The position numbers and the translations under genes are program-made. 64,000 nucleotides of DNA from Bacteroidia bacterium (lineage in GTDB: Bacteria > Bacteroidota > Bacteroidia > Cytophagales > Cyclobacteriaceae). Shown here piece after piece: positions 17,757 through 27,106 of this stretch. Under the pieces are notes generated by a model. It was not told the DNA's origin and searched no databases. It saw nothing but the letters and a program-made list of their open reading frames with translations. Position 1 is the stretch's first letter. Each line of letters opens with the position of its first letter. The stretch spans positions 1 to 64,000 of the forward strand of contig JAUIAO010000005.1 of assembly GCA_030425425.1 (NCBI GenBank). The letters run 5' to 3'.

Positions 17757-17981
17757 ATGGATTATCACCAACATCAAATTCTCCAAACTCCCATCCATGA
17801 ACTAAACCTTAGTCCAGAGTTCAAAGAAATGGCCAGAATCAATGGATTTAAGAATCTTCAGGAGTTTACTGAATACCGGATTGATGATCTCCGGAAGTAC
17901 CCAAGATTCGATATAAGGATGGTTGCAGAATATTTAAACTTCCTTATGGAAAATGGTTTAGGTGATTTGATAGACGATTAG
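17757..17981 (+). CDS. Small RNA-polymerase alpha-CTD-like protein
   Basis: This 74-residue protein starts at ATG 17757. An in-frame TTG at 17727 would add ten residues. The core TPIHELNLSPEFKEMARINGF followed by LQEFTEYRIDDLRKYP and a last helix with EYLNFLMENGLGD matches the helix-hairpin pattern of the RNA polymerase alpha C-terminal domain. Free-standing small proteins of this kind occur in Bacteroidota mobile elements; they may bind DNA or RNA polymerase, but a function is not known. Its stop codon overlaps that of the convergent RteC-like gene. Confidence 0.55.
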   Translation: MDYHQHQILQTPIHELNLSPEFKEMARINGFKNLQEFTEYRIDDLRKYPRFDIRMVAEYLNFLMENGLGDLIDD

Positions 17982-19141
17982 CGTTTTCTTAGCTCATTCA
18001 ATAGGTTTTCTAACACCTCCTCAAGAGCTGCCTTAGTGCCTGGAGAAGTGTTGTAAAAGTGTTTGCGGAAGCTATCAATGGTGATATTCTCAGCATTTTT
18101 GGAGCATACAAATTGTGATATTATCTGCAGTACCTCGGTCTTATTACTGTTTTGAATCACTTTGGCATCTATCAACAAACGCACAAAAAGAGCGAGCTTC
18201 GCCACCGAAAGGCTCACATTGACTTTAGCAGCAATTGGTACCTCATTCCTTAAATCTGACAGAAGATTTAAGGAAGTTTGACCTGTCCTTCCAAGATATG
18301 CGTATTCTTTTTCTATCCATTCGAAAAGAGAATCTTTCAGAGATTGTCTAGAAGGCACGAACTGCAATGTTGGATCTGAAAACATTTGACATACAGTCTT
18401 TGAATACCAAGCTAACCTTTGAAGTTGTTCAGAAAGGGAATCCAAAGTCTGGTAATCTTCCTTGATATAAGAAATGAAATGTGAGAAGAGTTTGTAAGAA
18501 TTGAAATTCAGCCTGATTAGATTGGCCATGAGGGTAACCATATTATCCTCTGATGGGTCTGGCTTCATGCTCTCAAGGCAACGGGCAAAAGTGACGAAAT
18601 ATTCCAATTGCCGTTGAGTGTATTTTGAATTAGCAGATAACCGAATCAGTGGATGTAATAGGATCTCTCGTAAATCCTTATCCAATTCGAAGTTTAATAA
18701 ATTGGACTCAATCAAAGGAAACCACTCCTTAATCATGGCACAAACTGATAAACAATGAGTAGCGCGTGCGTAGCAATCTTGATCCAAGTGATGGTCGAAA
18801 TTATCCTCAAGAAAATTGATCAATTCGTTCAAAAGCTGGCTTGTGTGAGATAGAATATTAATGAATAACTCATTATTAATTTGAGATTCACTTTCCAGAT
18901 GAACATGGATAGCATTTAACTTTTTAACAAGTTGCTTTTGATGATCTCTAAAGTGTCTGGCTATTTTAATATCATCTAAATCACTGAATGCGATTCTAAG
19001 AAAGTCTTTTTTTATCCTTTGAATTTCCAGTTCAAAACGATCAATTAAATTATCGAAGAAGTTATGATTTACCTCGACCATTGAAGAGTACTCTTCCAAT
19101 TCTGATATAAGCTGATCGAGGGTTTCAAGCTCATATTTCAT
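17978..19141 (-). CDS. RteC-like protein
   Basis: This 387-residue, highly helical protein has no signal peptide. The C-terminal block from about residue 300 (KVNVSLSVAKLALFVRLLID, then a VIQNSNKTEVLQIISQF stretch and SFRKHFYNTSP) resembles the C-terminus of RteC-family proteins, regulators of excision and transfer in Bacteroides conjugative transposons, and many uncharacterised relatives. It converges with the alpha-CTD-like gene, with stop codons overlapping by 3 bp. It may be part of the same mobile element as the HTH_17/ATPase module, or a stand-alone regulator. The family call comes from pattern memory only. Confidence 0.5.
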   Translation of the reverse strand: MKYELETLDQLISELEEYSSMVEVNHNFFDNLIDRFELEIQRIKKDFLRIAFSDLDDIKIARHFRDHQKQLVKKLNAIHVHLESESQINNELFINILSHTSQLLNELINFLEDNFDHHLDQDCYARATHCLSVCAMIKEWFPLIESNLLNFELDKDLREILLHPLIRLSANSKYTQRQLEYFVTFARCLESMKPDPSEDNMVTLMANLIRLNFNSYKLFSHFISYIKEDYQTLDSLSEQLQRLAWYSKTVCQMFSDPTLQFVPSRQSLKDSLFEWIEKEYAYLGRTGQTSLNLLSDLRNEVPIAAKVNVSLSVAKLALFVRLLIDAKVIQNSNKTEVLQIISQFVCSKNAENITIDSFRKHFYNTSPGTKAALEEVLENLLNELRKR

Positions 19142-19617
19142 TTACTGATAGCGGTTAGTTCAAAATGAATCGCAATTATATTCAAATGTGTTTAAATGTG
19201 AACTTCTAGAATTAAAAAATATTGGGAGATAGTGGAAGGTAAATTAAATGACATTGAATGATAAGGGAATTTTCCCTCTTTCTGCAGTATATTGGCAATT
19301 TTTGGTGTGTATGTATAGATGCCATTCTAAAATAAAGGGTCTGAGACAGTAATCCATGGATTTTGTTTCATTTATCACCAGCAGAAAGTAATAAATAGAA
19401 TGTAGTGAATTTGAAAATTACCAACTCAAAAAACCTTTTAAGAAAACCACGGTAATACTCTTATTTAATGCATACAAAGCGAAACGAAATAATAAACTAT
19501 GAATAAGTCTCGGTAAAATTAGGATTTCTATCTATTCAAATCCCATCAAAATTGCTTAATAATTATGTTATTTGTCGTTGAATCAATCCTTTCTGTTTTA
19601 AATACTCGCTGTTAGAT
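19142..19617. other. AT-rich intergenic region upstream of the fructan regulator
   Basis: These 476 nt separate the divergent RteC-like gene and the hybrid two-component regulator. I see no convincing reading frame, hairpin terminator or repeat. It must hold the promoters for both genes, but I could not place a clear Bacteroidota TTTG/TAnnTTTG pair. Confidence 0.5.
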
Positions 19618-22311
19618 ATGACAAGATTATGGATTCTTCTAGTCCTTGTATTGGTTTTTTCCTCTTGTGGATCATCTGAATCTGAAAAATTCAAAGTGGG
19701 ATTTTCGCAACCATTAATGGGAGATGCCTGGAGAGAGGCCATGTATGATGAAATGCAAAGACAATTGTTGTTTCATGATGACATTGAATTGATCCTAAAA
19801 GATGCTAAGGATGATGCAGAAACTCAGGTTAAGCAGATAAATGAATTAATAGAAGAGGATATTGATTTGCTGATAGTTTCTCCTGCAGAATCCGAGCCTC
19901 TCAAGCCAATTATAGAGGCTGTTTATAAGAAGGAAATCCCCGTTATTCTACTTGATAGAAGGATTAATTCTGACCAATTCACAGCTTATGTAGGGGCTGA
20001 TAACGAGAGCATTGGAAGCGAAGTTGCCAGATATATTAGAGGGCTATTAGGTACAGAAGGCAGAGTGCTTGAACTGTATGAATCACAAAGTATAACTGCA
20101 TTTGCCGAGAGGCACCAAGGATTTAATAAACAGGTTAGAGAATATCCTTATATAAAGGTCGACACATGTATTGCTTGGTTCAGGGGTGTTGATACTTATA
20201 AGGAGCTTATACAAAAAAAACACTACGATGTTGTTTTTGCTCCCACAGATGTGACCGCTCACTATGCTTATGTGGTAGCTGACTCTTTGGGGCTTGCAGA
20301 TAGCATAAGTTTTATAGGAATAGACGGACTACCTGGTCCAAATGCAGGGTTAGAATATGTAGATCTTGGAATTTTAAAGGCATCCTTTGTATATCCAACT
20401 GGTGGTGATGTAGCTATAGATTTAGCATCGGCGATTTTAAACAATAAGCAATTCCAAAAGGAAAATATTCTACCGTCTATAGTTATTGACAAGAACAATG
20501 TAAAGCTCATGCAGCTTCAGTCCAATAAATTGATCGAGACACAGAAGAATATTCATGAGTTGGGTAAGCAGCTAATTATCATAACGAATGTTTTTAAAAC
20601 CCAAAGAATACTTACATACCTGTTTGCTGCGGTCATGTTCACAGCCATTATTTTGGGAGCTTACGCATTTAAAGCTTTGGTGGATAAGAGAAAGACCAAT
20701 AAAGAATTAGAAATCATTAATGAGAAGATAGTGACTTATGCTAATCAGGCAGAAGAAGCAAACCAACAGAAGCTAACTTTTTTTACCAATATTTCACATG
20801 AATTTAGGACTCCATTGACTTTAATGATTTCGCCTCTTGATGAACTTTTGGAACGTAAAGATTTATCTCATGTTCGTAAGGAACATACTATGATCAAATC
20901 AAATGCGCTAAGACTGTTAAGGTTGGTTAATCAAATCATGGATTTTAGAAAGGTGGATGTCGGGAAAATGAAGATAAGAGCTACCGAATCTGACCTGGTC
21001 TCATTTGTAGGAGAAGTAGTTGATGCATTTCAAAAGGCGGCAAATATTAAAGGAATTAAATTGTCTTTCACGCATGAAAAGGACTTGGTTCCAGTTTGGT
21101 ATGATCGAAATATGCTTGACAAGGTTCTATTTAACCTACTTTCAAATGCTCTAAAATTTACATTAAAGGGAGGAAAGATAAATGTGAAGATGGAACATAA
21201 TCATCTGGATGGTTATGTGGTCATTATAGTTGAAGACTCGGGGACAGGAATGTCTAACACAGATTTGGAAAATATCTTCAGTAGATTTTATCAGGGAGAA
21301 CAGAACCGGTCATTAGGCACAGGCATTGGTCTTGCATTGTCGAAAGAAATAATGCATTTGCATCAAGGTGATATTTCTGTTCATAGTGTGGAAGGGAAGG
21401 GCACTCGCTTCGAGCTAAGATTAAAAACGGGAAGAGAGCATTTCAGCAATTCTCAAGTTGCCGCCTCTCTTGAAGAACATGTTATAGATGATTCCACATT
21501 ACTTGGCTTTACTGTTGATCCTGTTTTAGAAAATGAAATGCCAATTACTAAAGAGCTGAAAGATCAAACCATATTGATCATTGAAGATAACATTGAGCTT
21601 CGAAACTACCTGGTACAAAGGTTTAGCAGCAGCTATAATATTTTCGAAGCAGAGTCTGTTAAGTCAGGTATAACTAAAGCTCATGATGAAATACCGGACA
21701 TTATTATTTGTGACTTGATGCTAAAGAAAGAAAGTGGTTATGATATAATAAGAACCCTCAAGTCAGATATACGTTCTTCACATATTCCAATAATAGTCCT
21801 TACAGCAAAGGCAGATATAGACGAACGGATCATGGGAATAAAGCTTGGAGCAGACGATTATATCACTAAACCATTCAATTTCAATCTACTTGCTGAACGA
21901 GTAAATACCTTATTGATCAACCATCAAAAACTACGAGAACATTATGTAAGTGAGTTGCCGATAGAAGCGAATAATGCATCTGCTTCTAAAATTGACAAGA
22001 AGTTTATCAATCAGTTTACATCACTAGTAGAGGATAATATTTCGAATTCTGCATTTGGGGTGAATGATATCTGTGATCACATGGCGCTTTCTCGCATTCA
22101 ATTGTATAGAAAGGTAAAGGCTGTGTTAGGTTATAGTGTAAATGATTACATAAATAACGTACGATTAAAGACCGCCAAGCATCTACTTACTACTACTGAA
22201 AAAAGTATATCCGAAATTGCTCACTCAGTTGGATACTCATCTGCACCTTACTTTTCTACCGCATTTAAGAATCAATTCGGCATCACCCCATCAGAATATA
22301 AACAGAGTTAG
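19618..22311 (+). CDS. Hybrid two-component regulator with periplasmic sugar-binding domain (fructan PUL)
   Basis: This 897-residue one-protein signalling system begins with a signal sequence ending FSSCGS (possible lipobox). A type-I periplasmic-binding-protein domain of the ribose/fructose type covers about residues 25-305, a membrane helix about 330-352. HisKA carries phospho-His394 in ISHEFRTP, and an HATPase with DSGTGM and GTGIGLAL follows. A receiver domain has acceptor Asp699 in CDLMLKKESG, and a C-terminal AraC-type HTH ends the protein. The architecture matches the fructose-sensing BT1754 regulator of Bacteroides thetaiotaomicron, and the gene heads a GH32/SusCD/fructokinase locus. 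It probably senses free fructose in the periplasm and switches the downstream genes on. Confidence 0.93.
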   Translation: MTRLWILLVLVLVFSSCGSSESEKFKVGFSQPLMGDAWREAMYDEMQRQLLFHDDIELILKDAKDDAETQVKQINELIEEDIDLLIVSPAESEPLKPIIEAVYKKEIPVILLDRRINSDQFTAYVGADNESIGSEVARYIRGLLGTEGRVLELYESQSITAFAERHQGFNKQVREYPYIKVDTCIAWFRGVDTYKELIQKKHYDVVFAPTDVTAHYAYVVADSLGLADSISFIGIDGLPGPNAGLEYVDLGILKASFVYPTGGDVAIDLASAILNNKQFQKENILPSIVIDKNNVKLMQLQSNKLIETQKNIHELGKQLIIITNVFKTQRILTYLFAAVMFTAIILGAYAFKALVDKRKTNKELEIINEKIVTYANQAEEANQQKLTFFTNISHEFRTPLTLMISPLDELLERKDLSHVRKEHTMIKSNALRLLRLVNQIMDFRKVDVGKMKIRATESDLVSFVGEVVDAFQKAANIKGIKLSFTHEKDLVPVWYDRNMLDKVLFNLLSNALKFTLKGGKINVKMEHNHLDGYVVIIVEDSGTGMSNTDLENIFSRFYQGEQNRSLGTGIGLALSKEIMHLHQGDISVHSVEGKGTRFELRLKTGREHFSNSQVAASLEEHVIDDSTLLGFTVDPVLENEMPITKELKDQTILIIEDNIELRNYLVQRFSSSYNIFEAESVKSGITKAHDEIPDIIICDLMLKKESGYDIIRTLKSDIRSSHIPIIVLTAKADIDERIMGIKLGADDYITKPFNFNLLAERVNTLLINHQKLREHYVSELPIEANNASASKIDKKFINQFTSLVEDNISNSAFGVNDICDHMALSRIQLYRKVKAVLGYSVNDYINNVRLKTAKHLLTTTEKSISEIAHSVGYSSAPYFSTAFKNQFGITPSEYKQS

Positions 22312-22507
22312 ATTGATACAATTTTTAATAATTGATACAAAATTGAAAGTTCTCGATTTGAAAATTTCTATTATTATTGATTTATATCACTTAAAAAATG
22401 CATTTAATTCACAAAAAATCGGAAAATTTAAGAATTTGTAAAATAAAGATACTGTAACGAAATTGGTTAATCAGATTGAGCAATAGCTTGGAAGGAAATT
22501 TCAAGTT

Positions 22508-23875
22508 ATGAACAAAAGAATTCTTTACTACTCTATAGTAGTTGGCTTAGCTGGTTTCTTATTCGGTTTTGATACAGTTGTAATTTCCGGAGCTAACCTT
22601 CCTCTTAAGAATTTATGGCAAACTTCAGATTGGTTTCATGGAACTTTCATTATGTCCATGGCTCTATGGGGAACAGTGATCGGGGCTTTATTCGGGGGGA
22701 TTCCAACAGATAAATTTGGTCGAAGAACTACATTATACTGGATAGGGGTATTTTACTTGATTTCGGCTTTAGGCTCAGCTCTTGCCACTGATCCTTACCT
22801 GTTCTCCTTTTTTAGATTCCTAGGTGGTTTGGGAGTTGGAGCTTCCTCAATAGCTGCTCCTACGTATACATCAGAAATTTCTTCTCCTAAAAATCGGGGT
22901 AGACTTGTAGCACTTTATCAGTTCAATATTGTTTTAGGTATCCTTATTGCATTTATTTCTAACTATCTCTTAGCAGGATTTGATGGAGCAAACGATTGGC
23001 GCTGGATGCTAGGAGTAGAAGCTATTCCTGCTATGATCTATATTGTATTGGTATTAGGTGTGCCGAAAAGTCCAAGATGGCTATTGCTTCATAAGGGTGA
23101 TGAGGAAGAAGCTTTAAAAGTCCTCAGATTGACTTCAACAGAGCAGGAATCTCAAAATTTACTGAACCTGCTTAAGGTGAATAGTTCAGAGAATCAGAGT
23201 CTCTCAACCAATCTATTTTCATCAAAATTCAGAATTCCTCTTATACTAGCCTTCTTAATAGCTGCTTTCAATCAATTATCAGGCATCAATTTCATTCTAT
23301 ATTATGCTCCTGAAATTTTAGAGAAAGCAGGTTTTGCGGCAGATGATTCATTACTGAGTTCAATTTCCATTGGGCTTGTGAATTTGGTTTTTACAATGCT
23401 TGGTCTTGTACTTATTGACAAGCTTGGTAGAAAGCAATTGATGTACATCGGATCTTTTGGTTATATAATAAGCCTGAGCATGACTGCCTTTGGATTTTAT
23501 ACTGAAGCTCATGCTACGTTCAAACTTACATTTATATTAATCTTTATTGCATCTCATGCTATTGGTCAGGGGGCAGTTATATGGGTATTCATATCCGAAA
23601 TTTTCCCTAACAGGGTAAGAGCTTATGGTCAGTCCTGGGGAGCTGGAACTCACTGGGTTTTTGCGGCACTCATCACACTCTTCGGAGCAGTGCTGATCAA
23701 TTCAATGCCAGCGTGGCAAGTCTTTGTACTCTTTGCCGGATGTAGTATTCTACAACTACTATTCGTTGCTTTTATGATGCCAGAAACTAAGGGCGCATCA
23801 CTTGAAGAAATCGAAGGTCAATTAGAATCTAAAAAACTAAAAGATGATCAAAAAACATCATTGACCACCAGTTAA
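22508..23875 (+). CDS. MFS sugar porter, probable fructose importer
   Basis: This 455-residue, 12-helix major facilitator protein belongs to the sugar porter group. It has GFLFGFDTVVISGA in helix 1, DKFGRRTTL in loop 2-3, PKSPRWLL before the central loop, QLSGINFILYYAPEI in helix 7, DKLGRKQLM, and the terminal PETKGASLEEIE. The family couples proton flow to import of monosaccharides such as fructose, xylose or galactose. Next to the fructan regulator and SusC/D genes, fructose is the likely substrate. A GGAAGG-like ribosome site lies about 10-15 nt upstream of the ATG. Confidence 0.9.
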   Translation: MNKRILYYSIVVGLAGFLFGFDTVVISGANLPLKNLWQTSDWFHGTFIMSMALWGTVIGALFGGIPTDKFGRRTTLYWIGVFYLISALGSALATDPYLFSFFRFLGGLGVGASSIAAPTYTSEISSPKNRGRLVALYQFNIVLGILIAFISNYLLAGFDGANDWRWMLGVEAIPAMIYIVLVLGVPKSPRWLLLHKGDEEEALKVLRLTSTEQESQNLLNLLKVNSSENQSLSTNLFSSKFRIPLILAFLIAAFNQLSGINFILYYAPEILEKAGFAADDSLLSSISIGLVNLVFTMLGLVLIDKLGRKQLMYIGSFGYIISLSMTAFGFYTEAHATFKLTFILIFIASHAIGQGAVIWVFISEIFPNRVRAYGQSWGAGTHWVFAALITLFGAVLINSMPAWQVFVLFAGCSILQLLFVAFMMPETKGASLEEIEGQLESKKLKDDQKTSLTTS

Positions 23876-23894
23876 TTTAAAATGAACAAATCAA

Positions 23895-23912
23895 GGTAAG
23901 GGAAACCTTACC
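23895..23912 (+). promoter_or_regulatory. Hairpin with GAAA tetraloop in the leader of susC
   Basis: GGTAAGG and CCTTACC (7 bp) flank the stable tetraloop GAAA between the MFS gene and susC. There is no T-run, so it is not an ordinary intrinsic terminator. It may protect the abundant susC mRNA 5' end after processing, or attenuate read-through. Confidence 0.45.
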
Positions 23913-23967
23913 ACCTCTAAACTTAATTAATCAAACTAATAATTTATGAACAGCAACTAATACTATT

Positions 23968-26900
23968 ATGATGAAAAAATGTTTGAATCTTTTATTAATA
24001 ATTCTTACCCTTCCTCTCCTTTCATTTGGACAGGGACAAAAAGTAAGTGGTAAGGTTGTGGATTCCTCCACTGGTGAGACTTTGCCGGGGGTAACTATTC
24101 AGGTTGAGGGGTCTTCTTCAGGGACTATCACAGATGTTGATGGTAACTATTCTATCAATGCAAATGCAGAGGATTTTTTAGTCTTTTCCTTTATAGGATA
24201 TCAGACTGTGAGACGAAATGTTGGTAACCAAACAACGATCAATGTAAACTTTGAGATCAATTTATCTGAGCTCGATGAAGTTATTGTTGTTGGTTATGAT
24301 TCCAAAAAGGTAAAGGATCTCACTGGTGCTGTGGAAACGGTCAATATCGAGAACGTCAAAGACTTTCCTGGTGGAAATGTTATGAAAAATGTTCAGGGAA
24401 GAGTGGCAGGAGTGCAAGTCTATACAGATGGTAATCCTGCATCTGGTGCAACTGTTCGCATTAGAGGTGAAGGGCTAGGACGATTGGGGAATAATGATCC
24501 TCTCTATGTTATTGATGGTATTCCTACTAAATCAGGAATGCATGAGCTGAACCAGAATGACATTGAGTCAATTCAGGTTTTGAAAGATGCATCCGCAGCA
24601 AGTATCTATGGATCACGTGCTGCAAACGGTGTGATCATCATCACGACCAAGAAAGGAACAGATAACCTAAAGGTGAATGTAAATAGCAGTGTCTCTGTGG
24701 AGAACTTCAAATTTGACGTAGGGCCTTTAAATACAGAGCAACGCGCAAAAGTGGTATGGAGGGCTGCTGTAAATGATGGAATAGATCCAAATTCTGTTTC
24801 TCCACTTTATACCTATAACTGGAATGGTGATTTCGATAATCCTCAACTAAATCAAATTCTCTTACCAGAGTATATTGATGGAGCCAGAGAAATGCGACCA
24901 GCGAATACTAACTGGTTTGATGAGATCACAGAATCTTCTGTTATTCAGGATCATAACATTTCAGTGTCTAACGGAAGCAAGAATGGCAACTATTATATGT
25001 CCCTTGGATACTATAATCACGATGGAATTATTAAGAACTCGAATTTTGAGCGATATACTTTCAAGTTAAATTCAACTCATAATATTATTAAAAATAAGCT
25101 AAAGGTGGGGCAAAATTTCACTGCTACCAATCAGGCAGCTAATAAGGTGAATGATTTGGCAGGACAGGCGATTGGGCTATCTTTTGAACAACAGAGTATA
25201 GTCCCTATTCGCACAGAAGATGGGTCAGACTGGGGAGGCCCAACGGGTGGTATTACAGATAGAGACAATCCTGTTCGTTTAATTACTGAGAATAAGGATA
25301 ATAAATATCAGTTCAATAGGTTCTTGGGAAATGTATTTATAGAGGCTTCTCCAATTGAGAATCTAAACATTAGATCAAGCTTCGGAATTGACTTCAATCT
25401 TTTTTATCGACGAGATTTTACCAAAGCATACTCTCCCGGAAACCTCAATTTTCAGGATCAACTGGTCAATGTTCATAACAGATATGGAAACTATGTATGG
25501 TCAAACACTGCAGCTTATGCGATCAATTCTGGTGATCATAGCCTTACTGTTTTGGTGGGTTCAGAAACCATTTCTTATAAACAAGAAGAATTTTCTGCTG
25601 CTCGTAGAGGATTTGAATCCCAAAATCTGGATTTTGCTTACCTGAACCAGGGTACAGAAAACATCCAGAATGGAGGATCAGGGACACAATGGACACTTCA
25701 ATCATTCTTTGCCAAAGCTGATTATGGATATAAAGACAAGTACTTGGCATCATTGACAATCAGACGTGATGGCTCGTCCAGATTTGGTGCAAATAACAGG
25801 TGGGGAAATTTCCCAGCTGCATCCGTTGGATGGAGAGTAAGTGAGGAAGGTTTTCTGAATGGAAATAATCTACTTTCTGAGCTTAAGGTTCGAGGAAGCT
25901 GGGGACTAACAGGAAATCAAGAGATTGATCCAAGAGCTCAATATGCTATTTTTGAACCAAGATATGCTACCAGATCCCTTTTCACTTTTGATCAGGATAA
26001 TGGTACTGCTTATGATATTAATGGTAATAATTCGGGGCAATTACCATCAGGATTTGCTAAATCTCAAACAGCCAACCCGGATTTGAAGTGGGAAACTTCT
26101 GAGACAGTAGATGTAGGAATTGATTTTGGATTATTTGATAATAAGATTTCTGGTTCCGTGGACTACTACGTCAAGGAAACACGTGATATACTTACTGCCA
26201 CTCAACCGGTAGCAACTGAGGGTGAAGGAGCAAATCGTTTTGTGAATGCAGGAACGGTTGAAAACAGAGGTCTTGAGGTTATTCTTGGTTATGAAGGCAA
26301 CTTCAATGCAGGTGGCAAACCAGTTTTTTTCAATATTAGCGGAAACCTTGCAACACTGGATAATAAGGTGAAAGATTTACCACTCCACATCCAGAATCAA
26401 TTCGGTGGCAATGGAGCTGACCAAACTATTATTGGACGCAATGTTAATTCGGTATACGGTTACGTCGCTGATGGATTGTTTCAGAACCCAAGAGAAGTGG
26501 AAGCGCATGCGACACAATCAGGAGCTGCTCCGGGAAGAATCAAGTTCAAAGATTTGAATGAAGATGGAGTAATCAATGATCAAGATCAGATGTTTTTTAC
26601 AGTTACCTCTCCTGATTTATTGTTTGGCTTAAATTTAGATCTTGCGTATGGCCCATTTGATTTAAATGTATTCTTTCAGGGAATATCAGGTTCTGAGGCG
26701 GTAAATGGATGGAAGCTTTTTTCAGATTTCACATCTATCAATGCTGGATCTAACTATGGAACGCGAACTCTTAATGCCTGGACTCGTGAGAACCCGAATA
26801 CTGATGTTCCCGCTCTTTCAACAGTTGATAACAACAATGAGTGGAGGGTGTCAACATTTAGATATGAAAATCAATCTTATACGAAGCTGAGAAATCTTTC

Positions 26901-27087
26901 AATTGGATATACTCCCCCTAGGTCATTGATCTCAAAGGCCGGGCTTTCAAATGCTCGAATTTACATTGCCGGACAAAACCTTTTAACCTTCAAGCCTAAT
27001 GATACCAATATGCAGGATCCGGAGACTCCAGGTGCGGGATTCCCAGTGCCAAGAAGGTATTCTGTAGGAGTTAATCTAACATTTTGA
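23968..27087 (+). CDS. SusC-like TonB-dependent outer-membrane transporter
   Basis: This 1039-residue transporter has a signal peptide (to about residue 21, LLSFGQG) and an N-terminal carboxypeptidase-regulatory-like domain (VSGKVVDSSTGETLPGV). A TonB box-like region DEVIVVGYD, a plug with YGSRAANGVIIITTKKG and a 22-strand barrel ending in RRYSVGVNLTF follow. It imports oligosaccharides across the outer membrane using TonB energy, with the SusD protein as lid. A second ATG directly follows the first at 23971. Substrate assignment to fructan rests on the neighbouring GH32 genes. Confidence 0.95.
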   Translation: MMKKCLNLLLIILTLPLLSFGQGQKVSGKVVDSSTGETLPGVTIQVEGSSSGTITDVDGNYSINANAEDFLVFSFIGYQTVRRNVGNQTTINVNFEINLSELDEVIVVGYDSKKVKDLTGAVETVNIENVKDFPGGNVMKNVQGRVAGVQVYTDGNPASGATVRIRGEGLGRLGNNDPLYVIDGIPTKSGMHELNQNDIESIQVLKDASAASIYGSRAANGVIIITTKKGTDNLKVNVNSSVSVENFKFDVGPLNTEQRAKVVWRAAVNDGIDPNSVSPLYTYNWNGDFDNPQLNQILLPEYIDGAREMRPANTNWFDEITESSVIQDHNISVSNGSKNGNYYMSLGYYNHDGIIKNSNFERYTFKLNSTHNIIKNKLKVGQNFTATNQAANKVNDLAGQAIGLSFEQQSIVPIRTEDGSDWGGPTGGITDRDNPVRLITENKDNKYQFNRFLGNVFIEASPIENLNIRSSFGIDFNLFYRRDFTKAYSPGNLNFQDQLVNVHNRYGNYVWSNTAAYAINSGDHSLTVLVGSETISYKQEEFSAARRGFESQNLDFAYLNQGTENIQNGGSGTQWTLQSFFAKADYGYKDKYLASLTIRRDGSSRFGANNRWGNFPAASVGWRVSEEGFLNGNNLLSELKVRGSWGLTGNQEIDPRAQYAIFEPRYATRSLFTFDQDNGTAYDINGNNSGQLPSGFAKSQTANPDLKWETSETVDVGIDFGLFDNKISGSVDYYVKETRDILTATQPVATEGEGANRFVNAGTVENRGLEVILGYEGNFNAGGKPVFFNISGNLATLDNKVKDLPLHIQNQFGGNGADQTIIGRNVNSVYGYVADGLFQNPREVEAHATQSGAAPGRIKFKDLNEDGVINDQDQMFFTVTSPDLLFGLNLDLAYGPFDLNVFFQGISGSEAVNGWKLFSDFTSINAGSNYGTRTLNAWTRENPNTDVPALSTVDNNNEWRVSTFRYENQSYTKLRNLSIGYTPPRSLISKAGLSNARIYIAGQNLLTFKPNDTNMQDPETPGAGFPVPRRYSVGVNLTF

Positions 27088-27106
27088 TCAAGAAAACTGA
27101 ATAGAG

